DNA from: Microbispora triticiradicis
Lineage (GTDB): Bacteria; Actinomycetota; Actinomycetes; Streptosporangiales; Streptosporangiaceae
Direction: 5' to 3'
Assembly (NCBI GenBank): GCA_003260025.2
Contig: QFZU02000174.1
Coordinates: 1-64,000, forward strand
DNA length: 64,000 nt
Below the pieces are notes generated by a model. The model was not told the origin of the DNA. It searched no databases and worked only from the letters and a program-made list of their open reading frames with translations. A program made the translations under genes and the position numbers. Position 1 is the stretch's first letter. Every line of letters begins with the position of its first letter. Positions 1 to 9,028 of the stretch are shown here, one piece after another.

Positions 1-1968
1 CGGGATGCCGCCGCGGCCGTGGTGGTGGCCGTTCGCCCCCGGAGTGCGGCGCGGCAGCGGCGCCGGCTTGCCCGCCGGACCGCGCCGCGTCGGCAGCGCG
101 TCCGCCGCGGACGGCGCGCCCGCCTGGGGCATCGAGTCCAGCCACGCCTTCGCCGAGTGGGCGCGGATGCCGAGCTGGCCGAGCAGCTCCACCACATCGG
201 CGTCCGCGGGCTTGCTCGCCAGGAGGTGGCGGGTCTTCTCGCGCAGCCCGGCCAGGTCGCCGACCACGAGCCAGCCGTCCTGCAGGCGGCGGTCGGGCAT
301 CAGCGTGACCAGCACCCGCCACAGCGGCGTGCCGAGGGCCGGGACCTCGACCGGGTGGGACGGGTCGGCCGCGATGAGCTGCTCCTGGGTGGCCGCCGCG
401 CCGAGCCATTCGGTCAGTCCGAACAGATGCCCGGTGAGCGGTGCCGTGTCGGGGGAACGCAGCCACAGCAGCACCCGCTCCTCGGCCGTGCGCTGCGCCT
501 GGGAGAGCAGTTCGCGGTCGACGCCGAGGGTGTGCGCGAGCGCGCGCAGGCTCACCGGTTCCGCGGCGAACAGCCGCTCGGCGGCCACGGCCCGGGCGAG
601 CGGGTCCCAGTCGCGGAACAGTCCCTCGACGACCCCGACCATCGGGTGCGCGGACAGGTCGGCCGGCTGCCGCTCCGGCGCCGCCGGAGCCTCCGGCCGC
701 GCCTCGCCACGAGGCTCCGTACGGGACTGTGCCGTGGGTTGAGCCGTGGGTTGAGCCGGGGGCTGGGCCGGGGGCTGGGGGAGCGCGGCGCCGGGCTGCC
801 GGGCGAAGGGCTGGGTGGCGGGCCTGGCCTGCTGGCCGGGAGGCGCACCCGCCGGCGGCAGGCTCGCGGGCGGCGGGGCCGTTCCCGGCTGTACGGCCGC
901 CTGCTCCGCCTGGCCGGGAGGCACGGCGTCCGGCCGCGCGAAGGGCTGCGAAGGGGCTCCGTTGACCCGCGGGGGCGGCGGGGAGCCGGGTCCCTGTGCC
1001 GTGGGTCCCTGGCCGGCCACGGGGAAGGGCTGGGAGGCCGTGCCCGGAACGGCGGGGAACGGCTGGGAGGGGGCGCCCGGAACGGCGGGGAACGGCTGGG
1101 AGGGGGCTCCGTCGGCCTGTGGAGGTGCCTGCGAGGCGGGTCCGTGAGCGGCGGGTCCCTGGGCGGCGGCGGGGAACGGCTGGGAGGTCGGGCCCGGGGT
1201 GCCCGGGAACCCTTGCGCGGCCGCGGCGGGATGCTGGGTGAACTGCTGCGCCGTGCTTCCCTGTGCCGCGGTTCCCGGCGGCGTGGTCACCTGAGGGACC
1301 TGCGGGAACGGCCCGGAGACGGGGCCGGCGGCGGGCTGGACCGTGGGGGCGCCCGGGACCGCCTGCGCGCCCGAAGCGCCCTGTGTAGCCGGAACGCCCG
1401 GTGCCGCCAGGGCACCCGGTGCAGCCAAAGCGCCTGGTGTGCCCGGAACAGGCTGTGCGCCCGGAACAGGGGGTGCGCCGGGAGCCGGCTGTGTGCCCGG
1501 GAGCGCCTGTGCGGCCGGGGTGGGCGCCTGTTCGCCGCCCGATTCCCCCAGGTGCCCGAACACCTCTCGGAAGATCGTGGTGAGGAGGGCCTCCGGCGAG
1601 GCCGAGCCGTTGGGCGTCCGCAGGTCGACGGGCGTCATGCGGCGCAGCCGGTACCACCCGCCCAGGTGGGTGACCACCGTACGGACCGGCTCGGGCCACC
1701 CGGTCATGGCCGGGTCCACGGTGTGGACCTGGAGCGCGGGGAGCAGGTCGGTGAGAGGCAGATGGTCCCAGCGGCCGACGGCCAGCCGGGCGAGCCGTTC
1801 GCAGAGCCAGTCGACGCCGGTCGCCCGCACCGCGTGCCCGATCGTGACGGATGCCCACCACCCGCCGGGCAGGCGCGGGTCGGCCAGCATCTCGGCCACC
1901 TGCTGAGGACGGCTCCAGCGCAGGGCCGGGACCAGGTCGCTCAGGCAGATCGTTGACTCGGCGTCCAT
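1..1968 (-). CDS. Pro/Ala/Gln-rich hypothetical protein with C-terminal helix-turn-helix-like segment (3' end outside window)
   Basis: The reading frame is open from the ATG at 1968 to the window edge (656 codons) and lacks its stop. Residues 1-140 form a globular N-terminal part (LSDLVPALRWSRPQQ, GWWASVTIGHAVRATG). Roughly 143-430 is a low-complexity Pro/Ala/Gln/Gly linker with an 11-residue unit of SQPFPAVPGAP type. About 435-600 is a second globular part containing LRALAHTLGVDRELL, which resembles a sigma region-4-like helix-turn-helix. I do not recognise the family; a regulator or scaffold is only a guess. The ATG at 1968 is preceded by GGGAGG; an in-frame ATG at 2001 lies upstream but would place that Shine-Dalgarno inside the gene. 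It begins 37 bases after psuK on the same strand with no terminator between, so read-through is possible. The long open frame on the opposite strand is a GC-driven shadow. Confidence 0.75.
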   Translation of the reverse strand, partial: MDAESTICLSDLVPALRWSRPQQVAEMLADPRLPGGWWASVTIGHAVRATGVDWLCERLARLAVGRWDHLPLTDLLPALQVHTVDPAMTGWPEPVRTVVTHLGGWYRLRRMTPVDLRTPNGSASPEALLTTIFREVFGHLGESGGEQAPTPAAQALPGTQPAPGAPPVPGAQPVPGTPGALAAPGALAAPGVPATQGASGAQAVPGAPTVQPAAGPVSGPFPQVPQVTTPPGTAAQGSTAQQFTQHPAAAAQGFPGTPGPTSQPFPAAAQGPAAHGPASQAPPQADGAPSQPFPAVPGAPSQPFPAVPGTASQPFPVAGQGPTAQGPGSPPPPRVNGAPSQPFARPDAVPPGQAEQAAVQPGTAPPPASLPPAGAPPGQQARPATQPFARQPGAALPQPPAQPPAQPTAQPTAQSRTEPRGEARPEAPAAPERQPADLSAHPMVGVVEGLFRDWDPLARAVAAERLFAAEPVSLRALAHTLGVDRELLSQAQRTAEERVLLWLRSPDTAPLTGHLFGLTEWLGAAATQEQLIAADPSHPVEVPALGTPLWRVLVTLMPDRRLQDGWLVVGDLAGLREKTRHLLASKPADADVVELLGQLGIRAHSAKAWLDSMPQAGAPSAADALPTRRGPAGKPAPLPRRTPGANGHHHGRGGIP
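1043..1108. repeat. 33-bp tandem repeat in linker coding sequence
   Basis: Two near-identical 33-bp units beginning CCCGGAACGG (1043 and 1076) encode 11-residue SQPFPAVPG-type units on the minus strand. Degenerate copies of the same SQPF(P/A) unit occur on both sides, so the linker seems to have grown by unit duplication. Confidence 0.7.
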
Positions 1969-2005
1969 CGGTATGACCGCACCCTCCCGAGAGTGACGCA
2001 TGTTG

Positions 2006-2959
2006 CTAATGGTGCAGCTTACGCCGCAAACCAGCAATTGGTGTCAATAGGGTAAAGTTCCCAGACTTCGGACGGCCGCCCACCTGCGCGACCGCCATCG
2101 CCCCCGCCTCGCACCCCGTCCGCAGCGCCTCCTCGGGGGTTCCGCCCGCCAGCGTGGCGGCCAGGAATCCCGCCGCGAAGGCGTCTCCGGCACCCGTCGA
2201 GTCGACCACCGCCGCCGGGGGAGCGGGCGCCCTGGCGACTATACGGCCCTCACGGGCCAGCAGCGCGCCGTCGGCCCCGAGCTTGACGACCGCCGTGCCG
2301 TAGCGGGCGCTCAGCACCCGCCCGGCCGTGTCCGGGTCGGACGCCCCGGAGAGCAGCAGCGCCTCCTCCCGGTTGGGGATCACGGTGGCCGCCGGGGCGG
2401 TCTCGCGGAGGAAACGTTCACGGCCGAACTCCCGCAGCGGCCCGCAGGAGGCCGGGTCGACACTGACCGGGATGCCCCGCCCGGCCGCCTCGCGCATGGC
2501 CAGCCGGACCAGTTCCAGGCCCGGCCCGGCGAACATCGTGTACGCCGACAGGTGCAGCCGGCCGACCCCGTCGAGGAGATCGGGCGCCCAGTCGTCCACG
2601 CCGATGTGACCGCTCGCGCTCCGGTTGGTGAGCATGGACCGCTCCCCGCTCGCGTCGACCATCGCGATGACGACGGCCGACGGACGGCCGGGGTCGATCC
2701 GCAGGTGCGGCCGTACGCCGGCCTTCGTCAGCTCCGCCGCGTGCCACTCGCCGGTGTCGTACCCGGCCCGCGCCAGGAGGCGGGTGTCGGCGCCGAGGCG
2801 GGCGGCCCAGGAGGCGGTGTTCGCCCCCGAGCCGCCCGGCCGCAGCGTGATGTCGGCGGGTGTGTCGGTGCCGGTGGCCGGGGGCCCGTCGTGCAGCGCG
2901 ACGACGTCCGTCACCACGTCGCCGATCACCAGCAGGCCGGTCGCCGGCGGAGCGCTCAC
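2006..2959 (-). CDS. psuK: PfkB-family carbohydrate kinase, probable pseudouridine kinase
   Basis: This is a 317-residue PfkB/ribokinase-family kinase. It shows the N-terminal GDVVTDVV strand, the substrate loop LRPGGSGANTASWAARLG, and the C-terminal signature DSTGAGDAFAAGF with the catalytic aspartate. From its partner it is inferred to phosphorylate pseudouridine to pseudouridine 5'-phosphate in the cytosol. The GTG start at 2959 overlaps the psuG stop by four bases (GTGA), so the two are translationally coupled. Longer starts inside psuG are less likely because residues from VSAPPATGLLVIGD match a normal PfkB N-terminus. A ribokinase or another nucleoside kinase is possible on sequence alone; the psuG context decides the call. 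Confidence 0.85.
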   Translation of the reverse strand: MSAPPATGLLVIGDVVTDVVALHDGPPATGTDTPADITLRPGGSGANTASWAARLGADTRLLARAGYDTGEWHAAELTKAGVRPHLRIDPGRPSAVVIAMVDASGERSMLTNRSASGHIGVDDWAPDLLDGVGRLHLSAYTMFAGPGLELVRLAMREAAGRGIPVSVDPASCGPLREFGRERFLRETAPAATVIPNREEALLLSGASDPDTAGRVLSARYGTAVVKLGADGALLAREGRIVARAPAPPAAVVDSTGAGDAFAAGFLAATLAGGTPEEALRTGCEAGAMAVAQVGGRPKSGNFTLLTPIAGLRRKLHH

Positions 2960-3858
2960 CCGGCCGCCCAGGCGGCGGCGATCCGACCGGCGAGGGCGGT
3001 GTTCCCGCGTACGGCGGCGAGGTTGGCCTCCAGCGACGCCCCGCCCGTGCCCTCGACGAGGTACTCCAGCAGGAAGGGGGTGATGGCCTGCCCGGTGACG
3101 CCGCGCTCCTCGGCGGCGCGCAGGCCCTCGGCGAGCACCCGGTCGTGCAGGTCCGGGTCGAGCTGGAGGTCGGCCGGCACCGGGTTGGCCACGATGAGCG
3201 CGGTCTCCAGCCCGCCGAGGGCGTCCTGGGCCCGCATGATCCCGGCGGCCTCCTCCGGCGTCTCGACCCGCCAGTCCACCGGCTCGCCCGAGCTGTGCAG
3301 GTAGAAGCCGGGGAACTCGTCGGTACGGTAGCCGACCACGCTGACCTGCTTCGTCTCCAGCCGCTGCAGGGTCGCGGGCACGTCGAGGATCGACTTGACG
3401 CCGGCGCACACAACCGTGATCTTGGTCCGGCTGAGCGTGTCGATGTCCGCCGACTCGTCCTGCACCGACGTCCAGCCGCGGTGCACGCCGCCGAGCCCTC
3501 CGGTGGCGAACACCCGCACGCCCGCCCGGGCCGCGAGGAACGACGTGCCGGAGACGGTCGTGGCGCCGCTGAGCCCGAGCGCGGCGGCCGGGGCGAGGTC
3601 GCGGTAGCCGAGCTTGCGCAGGCCCGGCTCGGTCGCGATGCGGTCCAGCCCGTCCTTGTCGAGGCCCACCCGGGGGACGCCGTCGAGCACCGCGACCGTC
3701 GCGGGCACCGCCCCCGCCTCCCGGACGATCTCCTCCAGTTCGAGGGCGACCTGGAGGTTCCGGGGCTGGGGAAGCCCGTGGGAGATGATCGTGGACTCCA
3801 GGGCGACGACCGGCCGGCCGGCGGCCAGCGCCTCGGCGACCTCATCGGAAACGCGCAT
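2956..3858 (-). CDS. psuG: Pseudouridine-5'-phosphate glycosidase
   Basis: This 300-residue protein covers the full PsuG family. It cleaves the C-C glycosidic bond of pseudouridine 5'-phosphate to uracil and ribose 5-phosphate, the second step of pseudouridine salvage or degradation. Visible family motifs are LESTIISHGLPQPRN near the N-terminus, ATVAVLDGVPRVGLDKDGL, FATGGLGGVHRG, and VVCAGVKSILD, whose lysine is the likely Schiff-base residue by analogy with characterised enzymes. The ATG at 3858 has AGGAG a few bases upstream. It is the first gene of the psuG-psuK unit and is divergent from the flavoenzyme at 3978; the 119-base gap must hold both promoters. Confidence 0.93.
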   Translation of the reverse strand: MRVSDEVAEALAAGRPVVALESTIISHGLPQPRNLQVALELEEIVREAGAVPATVAVLDGVPRVGLDKDGLDRIATEPGLRKLGYRDLAPAAALGLSGATTVSGTSFLAARAGVRVFATGGLGGVHRGWTSVQDESADIDTLSRTKITVVCAGVKSILDVPATLQRLETKQVSVVGYRTDEFPGFYLHSSGEPVDWRVETPEEAAGIMRAQDALGGLETALIVANPVPADLQLDPDLHDRVLAEGLRAAEERGVTGQAITPFLLEYLVEGTGGASLEANLAAVRGNTALAGRIAAAWAAG

Positions 3859-3977
3859 GGTGCTCCTGTTCGTGTTGGCGGAAAATTGTCCGGCTTCGTC
3901 ATATTCTGCCCGGGTCCAGGGGGCAATCTTGCGATACCTTTCGGGCACCGCGCCTCGTAGACCCGGGAGAACGCTCC

Positions 3978-5537
3978 ATGCCACGTTCGCACTACGACGT
4001 CGTCATCGCCGGTGCCGGGCACAACGGCCTCGTGGCCGCCGCCTACCTCGCCGGGGCCGGACGCCGGGTGCTGGTCCTGGAACGGCTCGGCCACGTGGGC
4101 GGTCTCGCCGTGTCGGCGCGGGCGTTTCCCGGTGTGGACGCGCGGCTGTCGCGCTACTCCTACCTGGTCAGCCTGCTGCCGTCGAAGATCGTCAAAGAGC
4201 TGGGGCTCCGGCTCGACCTGCGCCGCCGCCGCTTCTCCTCCTACACCCCGGCCGGCGGCACCGGGCTGCTCGTGGACAACGAGGACGCCGCCCGCACCGC
4301 CGCCTCGTTCGAAGCCGTCACCGGGGGGCGGCGCGACCTCGACGCCTGGGAACGGTTCTACGCGATGACCGCCCACGTCGCCCGGCGGGTCGCGCCCACG
4401 CTGCTCGACCCGCTGCCGGGCCGTGCGGACCTGCGCGGGATCGTGGGCGACGAAGAGGCGTGGCGGGACCTGTTCGAGCGGCCCATCGGGCAGGTCGTGG
4501 ACGAGCGGTTCGCCGACGACACGGTGCGCGGGGTGGTCCTCACCGACGCCCTGATCGGCACCTTCGCCGACCCCGCCGCCGACCTGCTGGCCAACCGGTG
4601 CTTCCTCTACCACGTCATCGGCGACGGCACGGGCGACTGGAACGTCCCGGTCGGCGGCATGGGCGCGGTCACCGCCGAGCTCGCCGACGTCGCGCGGCGG
4701 CGCGGCGCCGAGATCCGTACGGGGGCCGAGGTGCTGGCCGTCGACCCCGGCACGGGGGAGGTCACCTTCCGGGACGTCTCCCCGGGCGGCCAGGACGACG
4801 GCGCCGAGCAGGTGGTGACCGGCGGGAAGGTGCTGGCGAACCTGCCGCCCGCCGTGCTCGCGCGGCTGCTCGGGGAGACACCCGAGACGCCCGAGGGCGC
4901 CCAGCTGAAGATCAACATGGTGCTGTCGCGGCTGCCCCGGCTGCGCGACCCCGCCGTGACGCCCGCCGAGGCGTTCAGCGGCACGTTCCACATCAACGAG
5001 AGCCGCGACCAGCTCGCCGCGGCGTACGCGCAGGCGGCGGCGGGGCGGGTGCCGGACCTGCCGCCCGCGGAGGTCTACTGCCACTCGCTCACCGATCCCT
5101 CGATCCTCGGGCCCGAGCTGCGCGCGGCGGGGGCGCACACGATGACGCTGTTCGGCCTGCACATGCCCGCCCGGCTGTTCGCCGACCCGGCCGCCAAGCG
5201 GGAGGCGCTGGCCCGCACGCTCGCCTCGATCGACTCCGTGCTCGCCGAGCCCATCGGCGACTGCCTGCTGCGCGCTCCCTCCGGTGAACCGTGCCTGGAG
5301 GCCAAGACGCCGCTCGACCTGGAACGGGACGCGGGCCTGCCCGGCGGGCACATCTTCCACCGCGACCTGTCCTGGCCGTACGGCGAGGAGGACGGACCGG
5401 GCGGTCACGGCGGCCCGTGGGGCGTGGAGACGGCGCACGAGCGGGTGCTGCTGTGCGGCGCGGGCGCGCGGCGCGGCGGCGGCGTGAGCGGCATCCCGGG
5501 CCACAACGCCGCGATGGCCGTCCTCGGCCACGCGTGA
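3978..5537 (+). CDS. Phytoene-dehydrogenase-like FAD-dependent oxidoreductase
   Basis: This 519-residue flavoprotein has an N-terminal Rossmann FAD motif (VVIAGAGHNGLVAAAYL, with the GxGxxG-type core) followed by LERLGHVGG. The C-terminal block GAGARRGGGVSGIPGHNAA is typical of phytoene desaturase and PYROXD2-like proteins. FAD binding is well supported; the substrate is unknown. No carotenoid genes (crtB, crtE, crtY) lie nearby, so carotenoid synthesis is not supported. The ATG at 3978 has GGGAGA about eight bases upstream. It is transcribed alone and followed by a hairpin terminator. Confidence 0.85.
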   Translation: MPRSHYDVVIAGAGHNGLVAAAYLAGAGRRVLVLERLGHVGGLAVSARAFPGVDARLSRYSYLVSLLPSKIVKELGLRLDLRRRRFSSYTPAGGTGLLVDNEDAARTAASFEAVTGGRRDLDAWERFYAMTAHVARRVAPTLLDPLPGRADLRGIVGDEEAWRDLFERPIGQVVDERFADDTVRGVVLTDALIGTFADPAADLLANRCFLYHVIGDGTGDWNVPVGGMGAVTAELADVARRRGAEIRTGAEVLAVDPGTGEVTFRDVSPGGQDDGAEQVVTGGKVLANLPPAVLARLLGETPETPEGAQLKINMVLSRLPRLRDPAVTPAEAFSGTFHINESRDQLAAAYAQAAAGRVPDLPPAEVYCHSLTDPSILGPELRAAGAHTMTLFGLHMPARLFADPAAKREALARTLASIDSVLAEPIGDCLLRAPSGEPCLEAKTPLDLERDAGLPGGHIFHRDLSWPYGEEDGPGGHGGPWGVETAHERVLLCGAGARRGGGVSGIPGHNAAMAVLGHA

Positions 5538-5564
5538 CTCGGCGGGATGAACGCGGTCCGGCTT

Positions 5565-5596
5565 TCGCACCCGGATTACCGGCCGGGCGGGTGCGA
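5565..5596 (+). terminator. Hairpin terminator after the flavoenzyme
   Basis: TCGCACCCG (5565-5573) pairs perfectly with CGGGTGCGA (5588-5596) around a 14-base loop. It lies 28 bases past the stop of the upstream gene and before the response-regulator promoter. No U-tract follows, as is usual in actinomycetes. Confidence 0.6.
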
Positions 5597-5625
5597 CTCA
5601 GTAGGACAAACCGCCCTTAACCGGA

Positions 5626-5643
5626 TTCTCATGACGCTCGCAT
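5626..5643 (+). promoter_or_regulatory. Direct-repeat candidate operator for the response regulator
   Basis: TTCTCAT (5626-5632), four bases, then CTCGCAT (5637-5643) form an imperfect direct repeat with 11-base period, ending 11 bases before the GTG start. OmpR-family regulators bind such head-to-tail repeats one turn apart. A better copy precedes the second two-component system at 43239. Autoregulation is inferred. Confidence 0.5.
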
Positions 5644-5654
5644 AACTTGGGGCG

Positions 5655-6374
5655 GTGCGTGAGGAAGCCGCGAAGCTGCTGGTGGTGGACGACGAACCCG
5701 CCCTGCGGGAGGCGCTGCGCAGCAGCCTGGAGTTCGAGGGCTACCGGGTCGAGACGGCCGGCGACGGGCTGGCCGCGCTCGGCCTCCTCGACGACGCCGC
5801 GCGGAACCGCGAGGCGTACGACGCGATGCTCCTCGACGTCATGATGCCGCGGCTCGACGGGCTGACCACCTGCCGGCGGCTGCGGTCGGCGGGCAGCCGC
5901 GTCCCCGTGCTCATGCTGACCGCGCGTGACGCCGTCGGCGACCGTGTGTCCGGGCTGGACGCGGGGGCCGACGACTATCTCGTCAAGCCGTTCGAGCTCG
6001 ACGAACTGCTCGCCCGGGTGCGGGCCCTGCTGCGGCGCGGCGGGCAGTACGCCGCCCAGAGCGGCGACGGCGACGTGCTCGCCTTCGGCGACCTGCGCAT
6101 GGACGCCGCGAGCTGGGAGGTCACCCGCGCCGGTCACCGGCTGGAGCTGACCCGCACCGAGCACCTGCTGCTGGAGCTGTTCCTGACCCACCCGCGCCAG
6201 GTGCTCACCCGGGAGCAGATCCTCAGTGAGGTGTGGGGCTTCGACTTCGAGCCGACGTCGAACTCGCTCGACGTGTACGTCATGTACCTGCGCCGCAAGA
6301 CGGAGGCGGGCGGGCTGCCCCGCCTCATCCACACCGTGCGCGGGGTGGGCTACGTGCTGCGGTCGTCGCCGTGA
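5655..6374 (+). CDS. OmpR/MprA-family response regulator
   Basis: This 239-residue regulator has a receiver domain (acidic pair in VVDDEP, phospho-acceptor D61 in [11 protein letters not shown], lysine in [17 protein letters not shown]). A C-terminal winged helix follows ([49 protein letters not shown]). It is expected to bind a direct-repeat operator once phosphorylated by the kinase encoded next. The GTG start at 5655 has no clear Shine-Dalgarno, so the mRNA may be leaderless or nearly so. The stop overlaps the kinase start (GTGA). Confidence 0.93.
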   Translation: MREEAAKLLVVDDEPALREALRSSLEFEGYRVETAGDGLAALGLLDDAARNREAYDAMLLDVMMPRLDGLTTCRRLRSAGSRVPVLMLTARDAVGDRVSGLDAGADDYLVKPFELDELLARVRALLRRGGQYAAQSGDGDVLAFGDLRMDAASWEVTRAGHRLELTRTEHLLLELFLTHPRQVLTREQILSEVWGFDFEPTSNSLDVYVMYLRRKTEAGGLPRLIHTVRGVGYVLRSSP

Positions 6375-7786
6375 GGCGCCGCTCGCTCCGGTCCCGGCTC
6401 ACTCTGCTGATCGCGGCGGCGGTCGCGCTGGCCGTCGCGGTGTCGGCGGCGGCCTGCTGGCTGCTCGCCCGCGCCGAGCTGCGCGACCAGATCGCCCGGT
6501 CGCTGACCCGGCTGAGACCGGCGGCCGACCAGATCGCGATCGCGCTGCGCGACTGCCGCGGCGACGAGACGCAGCGCCGCGGGCCCCGCCCCGACTGGGA
6601 CCCCTCGGGGCGGAGCTGGCAGATCGTCGCGCCCGACGGCACGGTCTGCGTCTGGGCCGGCTCGGCCTACGTACGGCCGTCCGCGGCGGAACGCGCGCTG
6701 ACCTCCGGCTCGATCCTGCGGGACGCGGTCACCACCGACGGGACCTCCGTGCTCGTCCACACGACCCGCTACGTGCCCCGGACGCCCGGACCGCCGGGCC
6801 GGTTCCCGGAGCTCGCCCTGCCGCCCGCGCCGGTGACGATCAGCGTGTTCCGCTCCACCGCCGAGATGGACCAGACGCTGGGCATCCTCGCCGTGGTCTT
6901 CGGGTCGGTCAGCGTGCTCGGTGTGGCCGGCGCCGCCGTGGCGGGCCTCTGGCTCGCCCGTACGGCCCTGCGGCCCGTGGCGCGGCTGACCCGCGCGGTC
7001 GAGCACGTGGCGCGGACGGAGGACCTCACCGTCACGATCCCCGTCGAGGGGGAGGACGAGATCGCCCGCCTCGGCCGGTCGTTCAACACGATGACCGCCG
7101 CCCTGTCGAGCTCCCAGGAGCGCCAGCGCCTGCTCGTCTCCGACGCAGGGCACGAACTGCGCACCCCGCTCACGAGCCTGCGTACCAACATCGACCTGCT
7201 GCTGCGCAGCGAAGTCACGGGCCGCGCCATCGAGCCCGCGGCCAAGCGGCGGCTGCTGGCGAACGTCAAGGAGCAGTTCGAGGAGATGTCGAGCCTCGTC
7301 GGCGACCTGCTGGAGCTGTCGCGCGAGGCGGAGAGCGGCGAGTCGTCGGCCGAGATCGACTTCCACGAGGTGGTTGGGGCGGCGGTCGAGCGGGCCCGGC
7401 GGCGCGGCCCGGGGCTGCGCTTCAACGTCGGCCTCGATCCCTGGCAGGTCCACGGCGACGCCCGCGGCCTGCAACGCGCGGCGGTGAACGTGCTCGACAA
7501 CGCGGTGAAGTTCAGCCCGCCCGGCGGCCTCGTCACGGTGCGGCTCGGCAAGGGCGTGCTGACCGTGCGCGACGAGGGGCCGGGCATCGCCGAGGACGAA
7601 CTGCCGCACGTCTTCGAGCGCTTCTGGCGTTCGCCGTCGGCGCGCGGCCTGCCCGGCTCCGGCCTGGGCCTCGCCATCGTGAGCCAGGCCGTACGGGATG
7701 CCGGGGGACAGGTCACCGTGGAGAACGCCCCCGGCGGCGGGACCCTCGCCACCATCGTGCTGCCCGGGGCCGCGCCGGGCGCCTGA
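6371..7786 (+). CDS. MprB-type sensor histidine kinase
   Basis: This 471-residue membrane kinase pairs with the preceding response regulator. The order is: a basic N-terminus, transmembrane helix at about 8-28, an extracytoplasmic sensor region to about 170, a second helix ([25 protein letters not shown]), and a HAMP linker. The DHp domain carries the phospho-acceptor His261 in [10 protein letters not shown], and the catalytic ATPase shows N box [15 protein letters not shown]1 [10 protein letters not shown] and G2 GSGLGLAIV. The GTG start at 6371 overlaps the regulator's stop. The signal is unknown; related systems respond to envelope stress. Confidence 0.92.
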   Translation: MRRRSLRSRLTLLIAAAVALAVAVSAAACWLLARAELRDQIARSLTRLRPAADQIAIALRDCRGDETQRRGPRPDWDPSGRSWQIVAPDGTVCVWAGSAYVRPSAAERALTSGSILRDAVTTDGTSVLVHTTRYVPRTPGPPGRFPELALPPAPVTISVFRSTAEMDQTLGILAVVFGSVSVLGVAGAAVAGLWLARTALRPVARLTRAVEHVARTEDLTVTIPVEGEDEIARLGRSFNTMTAALSSSQERQRLLVSDAGHELRTPLTSLRTNIDLLLRSEVTGRAIEPAAKRRLLANVKEQFEEMSSLVGDLLELSREAESGESSAEIDFHEVVGAAVERARRRGPGLRFNVGLDPWQVHGDARGLQRAAVNVLDNAVKFSPPGGLVTVRLGKGVLTVRDEGPGIAEDELPHVFERFWRSPSARGLPGSGLGLAIVSQAVRDAGGQVTVENAPGGGTLATIVLPGAAPGA

Positions 7787-7951
7787 CGGGCCGCCTTATT
7801 TCCGCGGAACCGGCCCTGGCGGCTCACCGCGCACCGGCTTGCTCGGGGGGCGTTCTCGTTCTCCGGAGCCACCCGCTGAAAGCGAACACCCCTTTTCCGG
7901 GATGATCTCCGTGAATATGGTGGGCTCGACATTGCGACGGAGGCTGTTCGG

Positions 7952-9028
7952 GTGGAGTCAGGGAAGCGGTTCGGACGGCGGCAGCGGCGGGTGCGGCCGG
8001 AGGCGGAACCCGCCGCGCCGAGCTCTCCGCCTCCGCCTCCGCCGGTGCCCCCGGCCCAGGAGGCCGGACCGCCTCGCCGCCGGGGAGACTGGCTGCGGCT
8101 GTACGGCTGGCTGGCCGCCATCATGGCCGCGGTTCTCGTCGGTGGCTGGATCCTCTTCGCCGCCGGGCCGCCGACCGAGGCCGAGTTACGCGAGCAGGCC
8201 CGGCTGACGGGGAAGAAGAAGCTCCTGATCGGGGTGAAGGACGACACCCCGGGCATCGCCCTGCGCGACAGGACCGGCGCCTTCTCCGGCTTCGACATCG
8301 ACATCGCCTACATGATCGCCGGGGAGCTCGGTTTCCGGCCCGACCAGGTGGAGTTCCTGTCCATCGAGACCGAGGACCGGGCCCGCCGCCAGGCCACCGA
8401 CGCCGACGGGAACTTCGTCACCGTCGACCTCGTCGTGGCGACCTTCAGCATCACCGCCAAACGGCTGCAGGATCCGTCGGTCGGTCTCTCCAGCCCTTAC
8501 CTGTTCACCGAGCAGTCGGTGGTGACACGGGCCGACCACGCCCGGGTGACCTCCCTCGGTCAGCTCGCCGGTGAGAAGGTCTGCACGCTCGGCACCTCGA
8601 CCTCGGAGGGCCCGCTGGCCGAGAGCGGCGCCAGGGTCACGGCGGAGAACAAGATCAGTGCCTGCTTCGAGGGGCTGGAGGCTCACCTGTACGACGCCGT
8701 CAGCACGGACGCCGCGATCATGGCGGGATTCGTCGCCAAGTCGGGCGGGAAGCTGAGACACCACGACATCGGGCTGGAGACGACCGAGATGTGGGCGGTG
8801 AACACGGGCACCAACACCGCCCTGCGCACCCTGGTCGAGCTGGCGTTGTACCGCTCGTACGCCGACCCGCAGAACAGGATGTGGGAGGAGGCCTACGACC
8901 GGCACATCCGTCCGATGCTGGCGGCCAATCCCGGGGTGAACGTGGCCCAGAGCACCCAGCCGTGCCTGAAAGCACCGCAGGTGCGCCGGTGGCCGTGGGA
9001 GCGAGCCCTTTCCGCCGATGGCTGCTGA
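7952..9028 (+). CDS. Membrane-anchored family 3 solute-binding protein
   Basis: This 358-residue protein has a cytoplasmic Pro-rich, basic N-terminus (about 1-46) and one transmembrane helix (about 51-71). An extracytoplasmic SBP_bac_3 domain follows (KKLLIGVKDDTPGIAL, GFDIDIAYMIAGELGF, EQSVVTRADHARV, GEKVCTLGTSTSEG). The fold belongs to polar amino-acid (glutamate-like) binding proteins. It has no lipobox and its anchor is an uncleaved helix, and no ABC permease or ATPase gene is adjacent. A sensory or receptor role is therefore as likely as transport. The GTG at 7952 has GGAGG eight bases upstream. It overlaps the next gene by 11 bases, so the two are probably one functional unit. Confidence 0.82.
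   Translation: MESGKRFGRRQRRVRPEAEPAAPSSPPPPPPVPPAQEAGPPRRRGDWLRLYGWLAAIMAAVLVGGWILFAAGPPTEAELREQARLTGKKKLLIGVKDDTPGIALRDRTGAFSGFDIDIAYMIAGELGFRPDQVEFLSIETEDRARRQATDADGNFVTVDLVVATFSITAKRLQDPSVGLSSPYLFTEQSVVTRADHARVTSLGQLAGEKVCTLGTSTSEGPLAESGARVTAENKISACFEGLEAHLYDAVSTDAAIMAGFVAKSGGKLRHHDIGLETTEMWAVNTGTNTALRTLVELALYRSYADPQNRMWEEAYDRHIRPMLAANPGVNVAQSTQPCLKAPQVRRWPWERALSADGC

Noticed and set aside
19..1956. 645-residue plus-strand open frame at the window start
   Set aside because: Arg/Gly-rich composition with no domain; the opposite strand has a well-formed protein with Shine-Dalgarno and repeats. It is a GC-driven shadow.
3978..5537. Carotenoid pathway from the phytoene-dehydrogenase-like gene
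   Set aside because: No other carotenoid gene is present, and the protein fits the broader PYROXD2-like group equally well.
2418..5570. 1050-residue minus-strand open frame across the psu genes and flavoenzyme
   Set aside because: It overlaps three recognised genes in other frames and has no family features.
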